Shown in pieces: positions 54,443 to 63,916 of a stretch of 64,000 nt of DNA (position 1 is its first letter; each line of letters starts with the position of its first letter). The stretch is from Maricaulis sp. (GTDB taxonomy: Bacteria > Pseudomonadota > Alphaproteobacteria > Caulobacterales > Maricaulaceae). The position numbers were made by a program, and so were the translations under genes. The DNA is taken from NCBI RefSeq assembly GCF_030149515.1, contig NZ_JASBRI010000013.1, positions 124,001 to 188,000 of the forward strand, written 5' to 3'. The notes below the pieces were generated by a model. The model saw nothing but the letters and a program-made list of their open reading frames with translations. It was not told the origin of the DNA and ran no database searches.

Positions 54443-57253
54443 ATGACCCGATCCGTCCTGCCCGCCTCGCTCGATGCCCTGGAATTGCGGGCGCAACTGG
54501 CCGCTGCCCTGGCCCAGGATGGATGGAATTCGCCCGCCGCCCGCGCAGCCGGGCTGGCGCATGTGAAATCGGCCCTGGAGCGGTTTCGCGATCAGGCCTT
54601 CGACCGGCTGTCCGGCGCGGGCGGCGGCGCGGCTGCGGCCCAGACCCTGTCGGACGGGATGAGCGTCTGCCTGCACGCGCTCTTCGATTCCATGGCGGCC
54701 AGCGACAGGGAGGGGTCGACCGGGATCGCCCTGTGTGCCCAGGGCGGTTTCGGCGCCGGAGAACTGGCGCCGTCTTCGGATGTCGACATCCTGCTGATCA
54801 AGCCGGCCGGCGACAGCGAGAAGGCCGATGCCTTCCTGCAGAAATTCCTCTATGCGCTGTGGGATATCAAGATCGATGTCGGAGGCGGCGCCTGCCGCAC
54901 TATCGACGAAACCCTTGAACTGGCGCGCGAGGATGCGTCCGAACGCACCGCACTGCTCAGCCTGCGGCACCTGGCCGGTGACGAGTCGGCCACGCTCTCT
55001 CTCGCCCAGCGCTTTCGCGACGAGGTAGTGGCCGGCGATTTGCCCGCCTTCGTCGAGGCCAAGCTGCGCGAACGCGATGCGCGGATCGAGAAGGCCGGGC
55101 GATCGCGCTATACGGTCGAGCCCAATCTAAAATCCGGCAAGGGCGGGCTGCGCGACCTGCAACTGATGCGCTGGCTGGCGCAGTTCCTTTACGGTGCCGA
55201 CGCTTTCGAACGCTGGGTCGGTACCCGGCTGCTTTCGGTTGAAGATGTCGGCAAATACGTTGCTGCCGACGACTTCTTCTGGACCGTACGATTTCACCTG
55301 CACGACCTGGCCGGCGGCAAGGACGAACGCCTGACCTTCGACCTGCAGCCGGAAATCGCCGCACGCATGGGCTTCGAGGATGGCGAGACGGAGAGCGCGG
55401 TTGAACGCTTCATGCGCCGCTATTTCCGCACCGCCATGAATGTTGGCGCCTTGACCCGGCTGGTGTGTGCCAAGCTGGAGGCCGATGCCTGGAAGGCCAA
55501 GCCGAAAGGCCTTGCCCGCTTTCTGCCGCCGGGCATGGAGGCTGAAGAGGGTGCGGATGTGGGCGAGTTCATCGTTCGCGAGGGCCGGCTCGATTTCGCT
55601 CACGCCACCCAGATCCGCGAGGATCCGGTACGGCTTTTGCGCTTCTTTCACATGGCGGCTTCGCGCCGGCTGGACCTGCATCCCGAGGCCGTGGCCCGGA
55701 TCGGGCGGACCCTGCACCTGATCGACGACGATTTCCGCCGCGATCCCCGGGCCGCGCGGGCCTTTTTTGCAGTGCTACTGGACAGTCCCGCACCGATGGC
55801 CGTGTTGCGGATGATGACCGAGGCCGGGGTCTTGGGCCGCTATATTCCGGAATTCGGCGACATCGTCGCGCGCACCCAGTTCAACATGTATCACCGCTAT
55901 ACTGTCGACGAGCACACGCTGCAGGCGCTGGGCCTGTTGCGCGAGATCGAGGACGGGCTGCATCCGGCAGACCATCCCCTCTCCACCATGATCGCGCCGC
56001 TGATCCAGAACCGGCGGGCGCTGCATCTGGCGATCCTGCTGCACGATACCGGCAAGGGTTCGGGCGATCAGTGCGTGGAAGGCTCGCTGCGTGCGCTATC
56101 GGCGTGCGAACGCCTGGGCCTGGGCCATGACGAGACCGAACTCGTTGCCTGGTTGATCCGCTCTCATCTCCTGATGAGCGATACCGCCCAGCGGCGCGAC
56201 CTGTCGGATCCGCGTACCGTGGCCGACTTTGCTGCTGCCGTCGGCACGGTGGAGCGCCTGCGCCTCCTCACCGTCCTTACTGTTGTGGATATCCGCGCCG
56301 TCGGGCCGGGTGTCTGGAATGGCTGGAAGGCCCAGCTGATCCGCGAGCTATACGCCGCTACCGAGGCGGTCCTGAAAAGCGATGGCGATGCGCTGCAGAT
56401 GGCGCGCCAGACGCTGGCCGACAAGGCCGAGGCGGAACGCGCGCGGATCCGGCCGCGGCTGGAGCGCGTCGATGCCGTTTTTGCGGCCTGGTGGGTTGCT
56501 GAGCTGAACGATGCCTATTGGGTATCCTTCGGTCTGGAAGACCGTTTCCGCCACGCCGCATTCGTGCGCCGGGCCTGGCAGGCCGGCGAGCGCACCGCCG
56601 CGGGCGTGCGGGTCGACCGGCGCCGGGCGGCGACGGAAGTCATGCTCTGGTCGCCGGACCGCGACCGGATCTTTGCAGATGTTGTTGCGGCTTTTGCCGA
56701 AATGGGTGCGGACGTGGTCGGCGCGACCATCAATACAACCACGTCCGGCCATGTCTTCGATATTTTCTACATCCAGGATGCCGGCGGTCAGCCCTATGGC
56801 CTGCAGGACGAGCGCCAGCGCCAGGCCCTGGTCGGATATCTGCGTGAAGTCGCCACCGGCGAGCTGACGGTGCGCCGCCGCCATTCGGTGCCGCTGAAAC
56901 GGCGCGACGCGGCCTTCCGGGTGACGCCGGCCGTGACGATTTCCAACGAGATCGCCGAGCATGCGACGGTGATCGAGGCCTCCGGCCGCGACCGGCCCGG
57001 CCTGCTGGCGGATCTGGCCGATGTCCTGGCGGATGAAGGCCTGGCGCTGAATTCGGCCCAGATCGATGGTTATGGCGAGCGCGCCACGGACGTGTTCTAT
57101 GTCACGCTTCGCGGCGGCAAGATCGAGGATGAAGACGTGGTCGAGCGGGTGAAATCGGGCCTTCTGAGTGTGTTCAGTGACAGCGAAACCGCCTTTGACG
57201 AAAAAGCGGCCCAGCGCGGCATCGCCCGCGCCAGGGCCAGCGTGTTGAGATAA
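54443..57253 (+). CDS. glnD: PII uridylyltransferase / uridylyl-removing enzyme GlnD
   Basis: 936 aa. It modifies PII proteins according to glutamine level. The nucleotidyltransferase domain has GGFGAGEL at 101-108 and SDVDILL with the catalytic Asp pair at 113-115; Ala105 replaces the Arg usual in GGxGRxEL. The HD domain with LLHDTGKG performs deuridylylation, and two ACT domains (from about 745 and 855; VIEASGRDRPGLLADLADVL in the second) sense glutamine. Order mutS-glnD-murJ is typical of the class; murJ follows after two bases. Confidence 0.96.
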   Translation: MTRSVLPASLDALELRAQLAAALAQDGWNSPAARAAGLAHVKSALERFRDQAFDRLSGAGGGAAAAQTLSDGMSVCLHALFDSMAASDREGSTGIALCAQGGFGAGELAPSSDVDILLIKPAGDSEKADAFLQKFLYALWDIKIDVGGGACRTIDETLELAREDASERTALLSLRHLAGDESATLSLAQRFRDEVVAGDLPAFVEAKLRERDARIEKAGRSRYTVEPNLKSGKGGLRDLQLMRWLAQFLYGADAFERWVGTRLLSVEDVGKYVAADDFFWTVRFHLHDLAGGKDERLTFDLQPEIAARMGFEDGETESAVERFMRRYFRTAMNVGALTRLVCAKLEADAWKAKPKGLARFLPPGMEAEEGADVGEFIVREGRLDFAHATQIREDPVRLLRFFHMAASRRLDLHPEAVARIGRTLHLIDDDFRRDPRAARAFFAVLLDSPAPMAVLRMMTEAGVLGRYIPEFGDIVARTQFNMYHRYTVDEHTLQALGLLREIEDGLHPADHPLSTMIAPLIQNRRALHLAILLHDTGKGSGDQCVEGSLRALSACERLGLGHDETELVAWLIRSHLLMSDTAQRRDLSDPRTVADFAAAVGTVERLRLLTVLTVVDIRAVGPGVWNGWKAQLIRELYAATEAVLKSDGDALQMARQTLADKAEAERARIRPRLERVDAVFAAWWVAELNDAYWVSFGLEDRFRHAAFVRRAWQAGERTAAGVRVDRRRAATEVMLWSPDRDRIFADVVAAFAEMGADVVGATINTTTSGHVFDIFYIQDAGGQPYGLQDERQRQALVGYLREVATGELTVRRRHSVPLKRRDAAFRVTPAVTISNEIAEHATVIEASGRDRPGLLADLADVLADEGLALNSAQIDGYGERATDVFYVTLRGGKIEDEDVVERVKSGLLSVFSDSETAFDEKAAQRGIARARASVLR

Positions 57254-57255
57254 GC

Positions 57256-58800
57256 ATGCGGCTTTTGCGATCCTCTGCAGTGGTGGGCGTGTTCACCATG
57301 GCCAGCCGTGTGCTGGGCCTTGTGCGCGAAATGCTGCTGGCGGCGGCACTCGGTGCGGGCGCGGTCACGGACGCCTTTCTGACCGCGTTCCAGTTTCCCA
57401 ACCTGTTCCGCCGGATCTTTGCCGAAGGAGCGTTCAACTCGGCGTTCGTTCCCCTGTATGCCGGCCATCTGGAAGGCGAAGGGTTGACCGAGGCACAGCG
57501 ATTTGCACGCCAGGTCGTGTCGGTCCTGGTCACGGCCATGGTGGTGCTGGTCGTTGCCGCGCAATTGGCCATGCCTTGGCTGATGTATCTGCTGGGCCCC
57601 GGCTTTGTCGGCGAGCCGGACATTTTCGCCCTGGCCGTGCTGCTCACCCAGATCACCATGCCCTATCTGATGATGATGTCGCTGAGCGCCATGATCAGCG
57701 GTGTCCTCAATTCTCATGGCAAGTTCGCGGTTGCGGCGGCGGCGCCGGTCCTGCTCAACCTCACCCTGATCGGCATTCTCGCCCTGTCACCGGCCCAGGG
57801 CGCCGACCTGGCGCTGCACCTGTCGATCGGCATCACCGTTTCCGGCATCGTCCAGCTGGCTTGGCTGCATGCGGCCTGCCGGGCAACCGGCCTGCGCCTG
57901 ACCCTGCAATTGCCGCACGTCACGCCGGATGTGCGCCGGCTGATCGTGCTGGGCGTGCCGGGGGCGATGGCGGCCGGCGTGACCCAGATCAACATCCTCG
58001 TCACCTCGTCGATCGCGACCCTGGAGGCAGGGGCCAGGTCGTGGCTCTATTATGCCGACCGGCTCTATCAATTGCCGCTGGGTGTGGTGGGGATCGCCAT
58101 GGGTGTGGTGCTGTTGCCTACGCTGAGCGGACGGCTGCGCGCCGGCGACCTGCAGGCGGCCGGCAATGCCATGAACCGGGCGCTGGAAATCTCCATGGCG
58201 CTGACCCTGCCGGCTGCCGCCGCGCTGGCTGCGATTCCCGTGTTCATCGCGACGGGCATCTATGAACGCGATGCCTTTACCGCGCATGATGCGGTGATGG
58301 TTAGCCAGGCCCTGATGGCCTTTGCGGCCGGCCTGCCTGCCTTTGTCCTGATCAAGGTGCTCTCGCCGGGTTTTTTCGCGCGCCAGGACACAGTCACCCC
58401 GATGAAGTTCGCAACGGTGGGTGTGACGATCAATCTGATCCTGGGCCTGACCCTGTTCTTCGGTCCCCTGGGCTTTGCCGGGCTGGCGATCGCCACCTCG
58501 GTGTCAGGCTGGGTCAATACGGCACTTCTGGCGTTCACCCTGCGCCGTCGCGGGCTGCTGGAACCCGATGCGCGGCTGAAGGGACGTATTCCCCGCATCC
58601 TCGCTGCCAGTATCATCATGGCGGTGTTTCTGATAGCCGCCGAGCACTATCGCGGTTTTGTTCAGCCCTATCTCCTGGATTCCACGCTTGTGAGCCTGCT
58701 CGCCATCTGCCTGGCCGGGCTCGTGGTCTATGCGCTTGCCTCGATACTGACGGGTGCCCTGCGCGTCTCCGAAGTGCGTGCGGCGCTCAACCGCACTTGA
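57256..58800 (+). CDS. murJ: Lipid II flippase MurJ
   Basis: 514 aa MOP-superfamily transporter with about 14 helices. ASRVLGLVREMLLAAALGAG, FQFPNLFRRIFAEGAFNSAFVP and the later FFARQDTVTPMK are the MurJ signatures, including functionally important arginines. It moves lipid-linked peptidoglycan precursor to the periplasmic face. Starts two bases after glnD. Confidence 0.96.
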   Translation: MRLLRSSAVVGVFTMASRVLGLVREMLLAAALGAGAVTDAFLTAFQFPNLFRRIFAEGAFNSAFVPLYAGHLEGEGLTEAQRFARQVVSVLVTAMVVLVVAAQLAMPWLMYLLGPGFVGEPDIFALAVLLTQITMPYLMMMSLSAMISGVLNSHGKFAVAAAAPVLLNLTLIGILALSPAQGADLALHLSIGITVSGIVQLAWLHAACRATGLRLTLQLPHVTPDVRRLIVLGVPGAMAAGVTQINILVTSSIATLEAGARSWLYYADRLYQLPLGVVGIAMGVVLLPTLSGRLRAGDLQAAGNAMNRALEISMALTLPAAAALAAIPVFIATGIYERDAFTAHDAVMVSQALMAFAAGLPAFVLIKVLSPGFFARQDTVTPMKFATVGVTINLILGLTLFFGPLGFAGLAIATSVSGWVNTALLAFTLRRRGLLEPDARLKGRIPRILAASIIMAVFLIAAEHYRGFVQPYLLDSTLVSLLAICLAGLVVYALASILTGALRVSEVRAALNRT

Positions 58801-58861
58801 GGCACGGGCCCGGGCTCGCTAAGACGCGCCGTCCGACATTCTTCCTGCAAGGCAAAGTCCC

Positions 58862-59899
58862 ATGAGTGAAACGCCCGCCGACTACAAAGGCCCGCAACGT
58901 GTCCTGTCCGGCATGCAGCCAACCGGCCGCCTGCATCTTGGCAATTATCTCGGTGCGCTGAAGAACTGGGTGGCGCTGCAGGACAATGGCGACCTGGACT
59001 GTTTCTACTGCGTCGTCGACATGCATGCGATCACCATGCCGCACGACCCCAGGGCGCTGCCCGATGCCGTGCGCGCTGCCGCGGCAGCCTATATCGCCGC
59101 CGGCGTGGATCCGGACAAGAGCACGATCTTCGCCCAGTCGGCCGTGCCCGCGCATGCCGAACTGGCCTGGATTTTCAACTGTGTGGCGCGCCTCGGCTGG
59201 CTGGAACGCATGACCCAGTTCAAGGATAAGGCCGGCAAGGATTCCGAGCGCGCCTCGGTGGGCCTCTTCACCTATCCGGTGCTGCAGGCGGCCGACATCC
59301 TGGTCTACAAGGCCACGCATGTGCCCGTGGGCGAGGATCAGAAACAGCACCTCGAACTCTGCCGCGACATCGCCGCGCGCTTCAATCGCGACTATGGCGA
59401 CGGCGAGGCGATCTTCCCGCTGACCGATCCGGTCATCCAGGGCCCCGGTGCGCGCATCATGAGCCTGCGCGACGGATCGGCCAAAATGTCCAAGTCCGAC
59501 GTGTCTGACAATTCGCGTATCAACCTCGAGGACGATGCCGACGCCATCGCCCGCAAGATCAAGAAGGCGAAGACCGATCCCGAGCCGCTGCCGTCGGAGG
59601 AAGCCGGTCTGGAAACGCGTCCGGAAGCCAGCAATCTGGTGGGCATCTATGCCGCGCTGACCGGCAAGACCAAGGCCGACGTCCTCGCCGAGTTCGGCGG
59701 ACAGGGTTTCGGTGCGTTCAAGCCGGCGCTGGCCGATGTGGCAGTCGAGTATCTCGCGCCGATTTCGGACGAGTTCCGGCGCCTGATCTCGGACAAGGCG
59801 GAGATCGACCGGATTCTCTCCAAGGGGGCCGAGCACGCGCGGGCCGTGGCCGACCCGGTCGTGTCCGAAACCAAGCGCATAGTCGGTTTCTGGCACTGA
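58862..59899 (+). CDS. trpS: Tryptophanyl-tRNA synthetase
   Basis: 345 aa class I synthetase. The HIGH-type motif is HLGN at about 25-28 ([17 protein letters not shown]) and KMSKS appears in [11 protein letters not shown]. Length is normal. It follows murJ by 61 bases, a conserved neighbour in this class. Confidence 0.97.
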   Translation: MSETPADYKGPQRVLSGMQPTGRLHLGNYLGALKNWVALQDNGDLDCFYCVVDMHAITMPHDPRALPDAVRAAAAAYIAAGVDPDKSTIFAQSAVPAHAELAWIFNCVARLGWLERMTQFKDKAGKDSERASVGLFTYPVLQAADILVYKATHVPVGEDQKQHLELCRDIAARFNRDYGDGEAIFPLTDPVIQGPGARIMSLRDGSAKMSKSDVSDNSRINLEDDADAIARKIKKAKTDPEPLPSEEAGLETRPEASNLVGIYAALTGKTKADVLAEFGGQGFGAFKPALADVAVEYLAPISDEFRRLISDKAEIDRILSKGAEHARAVADPVVSETKRIVGFWH

Positions 59900-59948
59900 C
59901 ACACTGCCGCACTTTTCCGAACGGGATGGTTGGGCTAAGGGGCACACA

Positions 59949-60371
59949 ATGCTGAGCATTCGCGCCCTTAGTGTCCTTGCAGCCGCTCTCGCGCTGTTGA
60001 GCGCGATGTCGCCGCTTGCCGGCGAGGCGCTGGCGCGCGCGACGGGCGATGCCAGCTGGATCCTGTGTTCCCAGGACACCCGCGGCGAACTGACGGCCCG
60101 GGACCGGGCCAATCTCCGGCTTCTGGCGCGCCTGTCCGGCAACGCTTCCGACCCCGAACCCGCGCCCGAGCGGCCGTGTCCCGATTGCCTGCTTGCTCCG
60201 CCCGTCCTGCCGGCCGATCCGGCCGCGGTGCCGGTCCGCCCGGCCCGCCCGCTATCCCGGATCGCCGTGGCCGTACCGGATCCCGACGCCGGCGCGCTTT
60301 TCATCGAACGCGGCCCCGGTCCGCGGGCCCCGCCTCGCAGCTTCGTCACCTCCCGAACCTTCACCCTGTGA
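59949..60371 (+). CDS. Small exported DUF2946-like protein, probable copper-linked
   Basis: 140 aa. A signal peptide or signal anchor covers residues 5-30. Cys40 and the pair in CPDC (77, 80) recall DUF2946 proteins, which carry a CPxC-type motif and often lie in copper loci. The rest is Ala/Pro/Arg-rich and ends with PRAPPRSF, similar to the RGPP ends of that family. It opens a probable three-gene unit with a Met/His-rich outer-membrane protein and a PCuAC chaperone. Family assignment is tentative. Confidence 0.55.
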   Translation: MLSIRALSVLAAALALLSAMSPLAGEALARATGDASWILCSQDTRGELTARDRANLRLLARLSGNASDPEPAPERPCPDCLLAPPVLPADPAAVPVRPARPLSRIAVAVPDPDAGALFIERGPGPRAPPRSFVTSRTFTL

Positions 60372-60413
60372 CGAAACGGTCCGCCGGATGCGGACCCGAC
60401 TGCGAGTACGATC

Positions 60414-61481
60414 ATGAAAGTCAAACTGACAGCCGGCGCGCTCGCGCTGGCCCTTGTCGCGCCTGCCTTCGCCCATGACGCGAATGCCATCCGAGCCGAT
60501 GCCCATGCGCCCATCGGCGTGATGGGCGATCACGTCCATGACAGGGGCGAATGGATGTTATCCTATCGTTTCATGCGCATGGAGATGGCCGGTAGTCTTG
60601 CCGGCGAAGAGGCGATCTCGCCTGACGATATCGTCACCAGCCTGGCCAATCCCCATCCCGGACCCATGACCGTGCGTGTTGTGCCCACGAAGATGACGAT
60701 GGACATGCATATGCTCGGCGCCATGTACGCGCCCAGCGACACGATCACGTTGATGGCGATGGTCAACCATGTCGAAAAGACCATGGACCACGTCACCTAT
60801 CAGGGCATGGCGGGGTCCAGTCGTCTGGGCGAATTCCCGGCTTCAGCCAAGGGATTAGGCGATACCCGCCTGTCCGCCCTGTTCCGCCTGTTCGAGGCGG
60901 GAGAGGATCGGGTCGTGGCCCAGCTGGGTCTGTCGCTGCCCACCGGATCGATCGACGAGACCGGGCGTGTACTCTCGCCGATGAACACCGCGCCGGTCCT
61001 CACCCTGCCCTATCCGATGCAGCTGGGTTCGGGTTCGTTCGATCCCTTTCTGGGCCTCACTTGGACGCGAACAACGGGGCACTGGACGTTCGGCACCCAA
61101 GCGTCGGCCGTAATGCGCGTGCACGACAATGACCGGGGATACCGGCTGGGCGATGAGGGCCGGATCTCGGCCTGGGGCGGCTGGTCGCCGTTTCCGTCCT
61201 GGGCCTTTTTCGGACGCTTCTCGGCGCGGTCCGTGGGCACCATAGACGGTGCGGATCCCCGTATCGCGGCACCGGTCCAGACCGCCAATCCGGTCAATTC
61301 CGGCGGTGGGCGGGTCGATCTGTCGGCCGGTGTGAACTGGGTGGGCCAGCAGGGCGTTCTGCGCGGACAGCGATTCGCGGCGGAGCTGTCGGCTCCGGTC
61401 CATCAGGACGTCAACGGCGTGCAGATGGAGAGCGACTGGACGCTGACGCTGGGCTGGCAATACGCTTTGGGCGGACGCTGA
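60414..61481 (+). CDS. Met/His-rich outer-membrane beta-barrel transporter-like protein
   Basis: 355 aa. A cleavable signal peptide (1-20, ending AFA) is followed by APIGVMGDHVHDRGEWMLSYRFMRMEM, a His- and Met-rich segment like copper-binding N-termini. The remaining sequence has alternating aromatic beta-strands (FDPFLGLTWTRTTGHWTFGTQASAV) and ends in a strand with Trp-Gln-Tyr, suggesting a barrel related to phenol-degradation meta-pathway proteins. Proteins with this opening are usually annotated simply as transporter and occur beside copper genes. Function is inferred from context. Confidence 0.65.
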   Translation: MKVKLTAGALALALVAPAFAHDANAIRADAHAPIGVMGDHVHDRGEWMLSYRFMRMEMAGSLAGEEAISPDDIVTSLANPHPGPMTVRVVPTKMTMDMHMLGAMYAPSDTITLMAMVNHVEKTMDHVTYQGMAGSSRLGEFPASAKGLGDTRLSALFRLFEAGEDRVVAQLGLSLPTGSIDETGRVLSPMNTAPVLTLPYPMQLGSGSFDPFLGLTWTRTTGHWTFGTQASAVMRVHDNDRGYRLGDEGRISAWGGWSPFPSWAFFGRFSARSVGTIDGADPRIAAPVQTANPVNSGGGRVDLSAGVNWVGQQGVLRGQRFAAELSAPVHQDVNGVQMESDWTLTLGWQYALGGR

Positions 61482-61507
61482 TCTGCGGCACTGACAAGGA
61501 GAATCCC

Positions 61508-62050
61508 ATGCGCATTGCGCTTCCTTTCATCCTTTCCCTGGCACTGGGCGCCTGCGGGGATCCCGCGGACGAGGCGGCATCCGGCGTGGATCATGCCGGC
61601 CGGTCTCATTACATGTCCGGCAATGCAGCCGCACCGGGACCGGTGCCGGACGATGGCGTTGCCCCGGTCATTGATGTGCGGGCGGCCTGGATGCGGCCGC
61701 ATCCGCAGGGCCGCGACGTCACGGCGGCCTATTTCGCGGTCCGCCTGAGCGAAGGCTCTGCCGACCGGCTGCTCTCGGCGCAGATCGAGGGGGCATCCGG
61801 CGTCGAACTGCACGGCCATACCATGAACGCCCAGGGCATGATGCAGATGCGGCCGATCGGTCCGCAGGACCTGACGTCGGGCGGGCCGCTGGTGTTCACG
61901 CCGGGCGGCCGGCATCTGATGGTGCACGGTCTCGCTCCGGTCGCGGAAGGCGACAGCGTAAACGGCACGCTGGTTTTCGAACGGGCCGGCGACGTGCCGG
62001 TCACCTTCCAGGTCCGCTCCATGCCGCCGGGCATGCCGACTGACTACTGA
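61508..62050 (+). CDS. PCuAC-type periplasmic copper chaperone (lipoprotein)
   Basis: 180 aa. A signal peptide with possible lipidation Cys16 (LALGAC) precedes the PCuAC domain. The copper ligands appear as His102, Met114, His136 and Met138 in VELHGHTM, MMQM and GGRHLMVHGL. The spacing M-x21-H-x-M is exact, while the first gap is one residue longer than the usual x10. Such proteins deliver Cu(I) to cytochrome oxidase or sequester periplasmic copper. It ends the copper-linked unit; the convergent next gene overlaps by seven bases. Confidence 0.85.
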   Translation: MRIALPFILSLALGACGDPADEAASGVDHAGRSHYMSGNAAAPGPVPDDGVAPVIDVRAAWMRPHPQGRDVTAAYFAVRLSEGSADRLLSAQIEGASGVELHGHTMNAQGMMQMRPIGPQDLTSGGPLVFTPGGRHLMVHGLAPVAEGDSVNGTLVFERAGDVPVTFQVRSMPPGMPTDY

Positions 62051-62625
62051 TCGGGCGGTGTCTCGCTGAGACCGGCGGCGGCATAGGTCCGGGGGTCGTA
62101 GACCCTCGGGCCGCGCGGCCTGAACAGGCGCATCAGCCAGCCGCCTGCGGCGATGGCGGCGATCAGGGCCAGCCCCAGCGGATTTTCCTGAACCAGGAAG
62201 AGAATGACAAAAAAGGCCGCACCGGCGACGGCCAGAATGAGGCCGAGGCCGAACATGGTCGCCGTGAAGGCGAGAGACTGGCCCTCGACAAAACGGACTA
62301 GCGCCGCACGGGGCAGGAGCGAGGCATGCAGGCCGCGCAGAAGGACCTGGAAAGTGTCGGCGGCTGGCTCCCAGTGGCCGGGCCCCGCCCAGCGCATGGA
62401 GCCGAACGCCGCCTCGCGGCCGTCGATATCGGTGACGCGGCAGACCACCTGGCTGGCCCGGCCCGCGATCTCCACCGCCAGACGCACCTGCTGCACACGG
62501 TCGAACCGCATTTCGCCGCCCCACCGGCCGTCCTGTGTGCGCCAGACCAGCGCGTCCTCGGTGAGGGTGAATTCGAGGGGCTCCGAGCGGGCATTGCGGC
62601 GGTCGAGATGGCTGGGTGTCGTCAT
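62044..62625 (-). CDS. Hypothetical membrane protein
   Basis: 193 aa, not recognised. The N-terminal 110 residues form a soluble beta-rich region (EFTLTEDALVWRTQDGRWGGEMRFDRVQ...) resembling a PH-like or photosystem-associated membrane-domain fold. Two adjacent helices follow (about 124-148 and 151-168) and a short basic tail. AGGAGA seven bases before the ATG is a strong start signal. It is divergent from the uspA gene and convergent with the copper chaperone gene. Confidence 0.7.
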   Translation of the reverse strand: MTTPSHLDRRNARSEPLEFTLTEDALVWRTQDGRWGGEMRFDRVQQVRLAVEIAGRASQVVCRVTDIDGREAAFGSMRWAGPGHWEPAADTFQVLLRGLHASLLPRAALVRFVEGQSLAFTATMFGLGLILAVAGAAFFVILFLVQENPLGLALIAAIAAGGWLMRLFRPRGPRVYDPRTYAAAGLSETPPDQ

Positions 62626-62699
62626 GTGATCTCCTGTCACAGCAGGGCTTAGCAGCATTCGCTGGACGAGTCGCCCGAGAGCGGCCAAACTCGCCGCGC

Positions 62700-63176
62700 A
62701 TGCCGCACAGTACACGCAAATTCCTCGTCGTGGCCGACGACAGTCCCGAATGCCGGACCGCGCTGTATTTCGCTGCGCGCCGGGCCCAGGCGACAGGCGC
62801 GCATGTGACCATATTGGCTACCCACGAGCCGAGCGATTTCAACCACTGGATCGGCGTTGCCGAGACCGCCAAGCGCGAAGCCGAAACGGCGGCCGAGATG
62901 CTGCTGGAGTCCATGGCCGAGGATGCCGAAGCCATCACCGGCGAACGCCCGGAACTGCTCCTGCGCGAAGGCGACCGGCGATCCGTTCTGGCGCAGTTGC
63001 TGGAAGACGATCCGCTGATCTCATTCCTGGTTCTGGGGGCGTCGCCGTCCAGCGAGGGGCCCGGCCCCCTGGTCACACAACTGGCCCGCGGCAAGGGCCT
63101 GTTTGCCGGCCGGGCGGTTCCCGTTGCGGTCGTGCCGGGGGATATGGACAAGGCCGAGATCGACGCGCTGATCTGA
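62700..63176 (+). CDS. Universal stress protein (UspA family)
   Basis: 158 aa single Usp domain. FLVVADDSPECRTALYFAARRA is the typical opening, with the Asp that binds nucleotide in ATP-type members. SFLVLGASPSSEGPGPLV is close to the G-x2-G-x9-G(S/T) ATP-binding loop, but the canonical second glycine and serine pattern is only partly kept. Role in stress survival by family. The nfuA-type gene follows after 70 bases, a common pairing in this class. Confidence 0.9.
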   Translation: MPHSTRKFLVVADDSPECRTALYFAARRAQATGAHVTILATHEPSDFNHWIGVAETAKREAETAAEMLLESMAEDAEAITGERPELLLREGDRRSVLAQLLEDDPLISFLVLGASPSSEGPGPLVTQLARGKGLFAGRAVPVAVVPGDMDKAEIDALI

Positions 63177-63246
63177 TATCCCTGCAGCCAGTGTGGTTGA
63201 ATGGGGTTCGAAAGCGCGCCACATCGCGCATCAGGAGGTCCGTGCC

Positions 63247-63810
63247 ATGTTTATCCAGACCGAAGCGACGCCCAATCCGAATACGCTGAAATTCCTGCCC
63301 GGTCGCACCATCTCGCCGGACGGGCCGCGCGAGTTCGAGAGCGCCGAGGACGCGGACGCCTCCCCGCTGGCGGCTGACCTCTTCCTGGTGGACGGTGTCT
63401 CCGGCGTCTTTTTCGGCGAGGACTTCATCGCCGTCACCAAGACCGACGAATACGAGTGGGACCAGATCAAACCCTTCCTGCTGGGTGCGATCATGGACGG
63501 TCTGCAGTCGGGCGAGCCGATCCTCGGCGCATCCGAATCCGAGGTCTCGCACGCCGCCTATGACGGCGAGAGTGCGGATGTGGTGAATGAGATCATCGAA
63601 CTCATCGACACGCGCGTGCGCCCGGCCGTGGCCAATGATGGCGGGGATATCCTGTTCCACTCCTACGCGGCCGACAGCGGTATAGTGCGCCTGCGCATGC
63701 GCGGCGCCTGTTCCGGCTGCCCCTCCTCGACCATGACGCTGAAGGCCGGCATCGAGAACCTGCTCAAGCACTACATCCCGGAAATCCAGGGCGTCGAGGC
63801 GGTGGAGTAG
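63247..63810 (+). CDS. NfuA-type iron-sulfur cluster scaffold (NifU C-terminal domain protein)
   Basis: 187 aa. The N-terminal Nfu_N domain opens with MFIQTEATPNPNTLKFLPG, and the C-terminal NifU domain carries the cluster-binding Cys155 and Cys158 in RGACSGCPSS. It assembles and transfers [4Fe-4S] clusters. The architecture is that of mitochondrial NFU1 and alphaproteobacterial homologues rather than E. coli NfuA, whose N-terminus is a degenerate A-type domain. GGAGG eight bases upstream marks the start. Confidence 0.93.
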   Translation: MFIQTEATPNPNTLKFLPGRTISPDGPREFESAEDADASPLAADLFLVDGVSGVFFGEDFIAVTKTDEYEWDQIKPFLLGAIMDGLQSGEPILGASESEVSHAAYDGESADVVNEIIELIDTRVRPAVANDGGDILFHSYAADSGIVRLRMRGACSGCPSSTMTLKAGIENLLKHYIPEIQGVEAVE

Positions 63811-63916
63811 GCCTCCTCCCCCCGCACAGTCTTTTTCCAGTCGGGAAATTCCCAAGGCGCGGGCGCGTGACTATGGTCCGCGCCGATAGAATTCATCCAT
63901 GGATGGGAGCCACATC

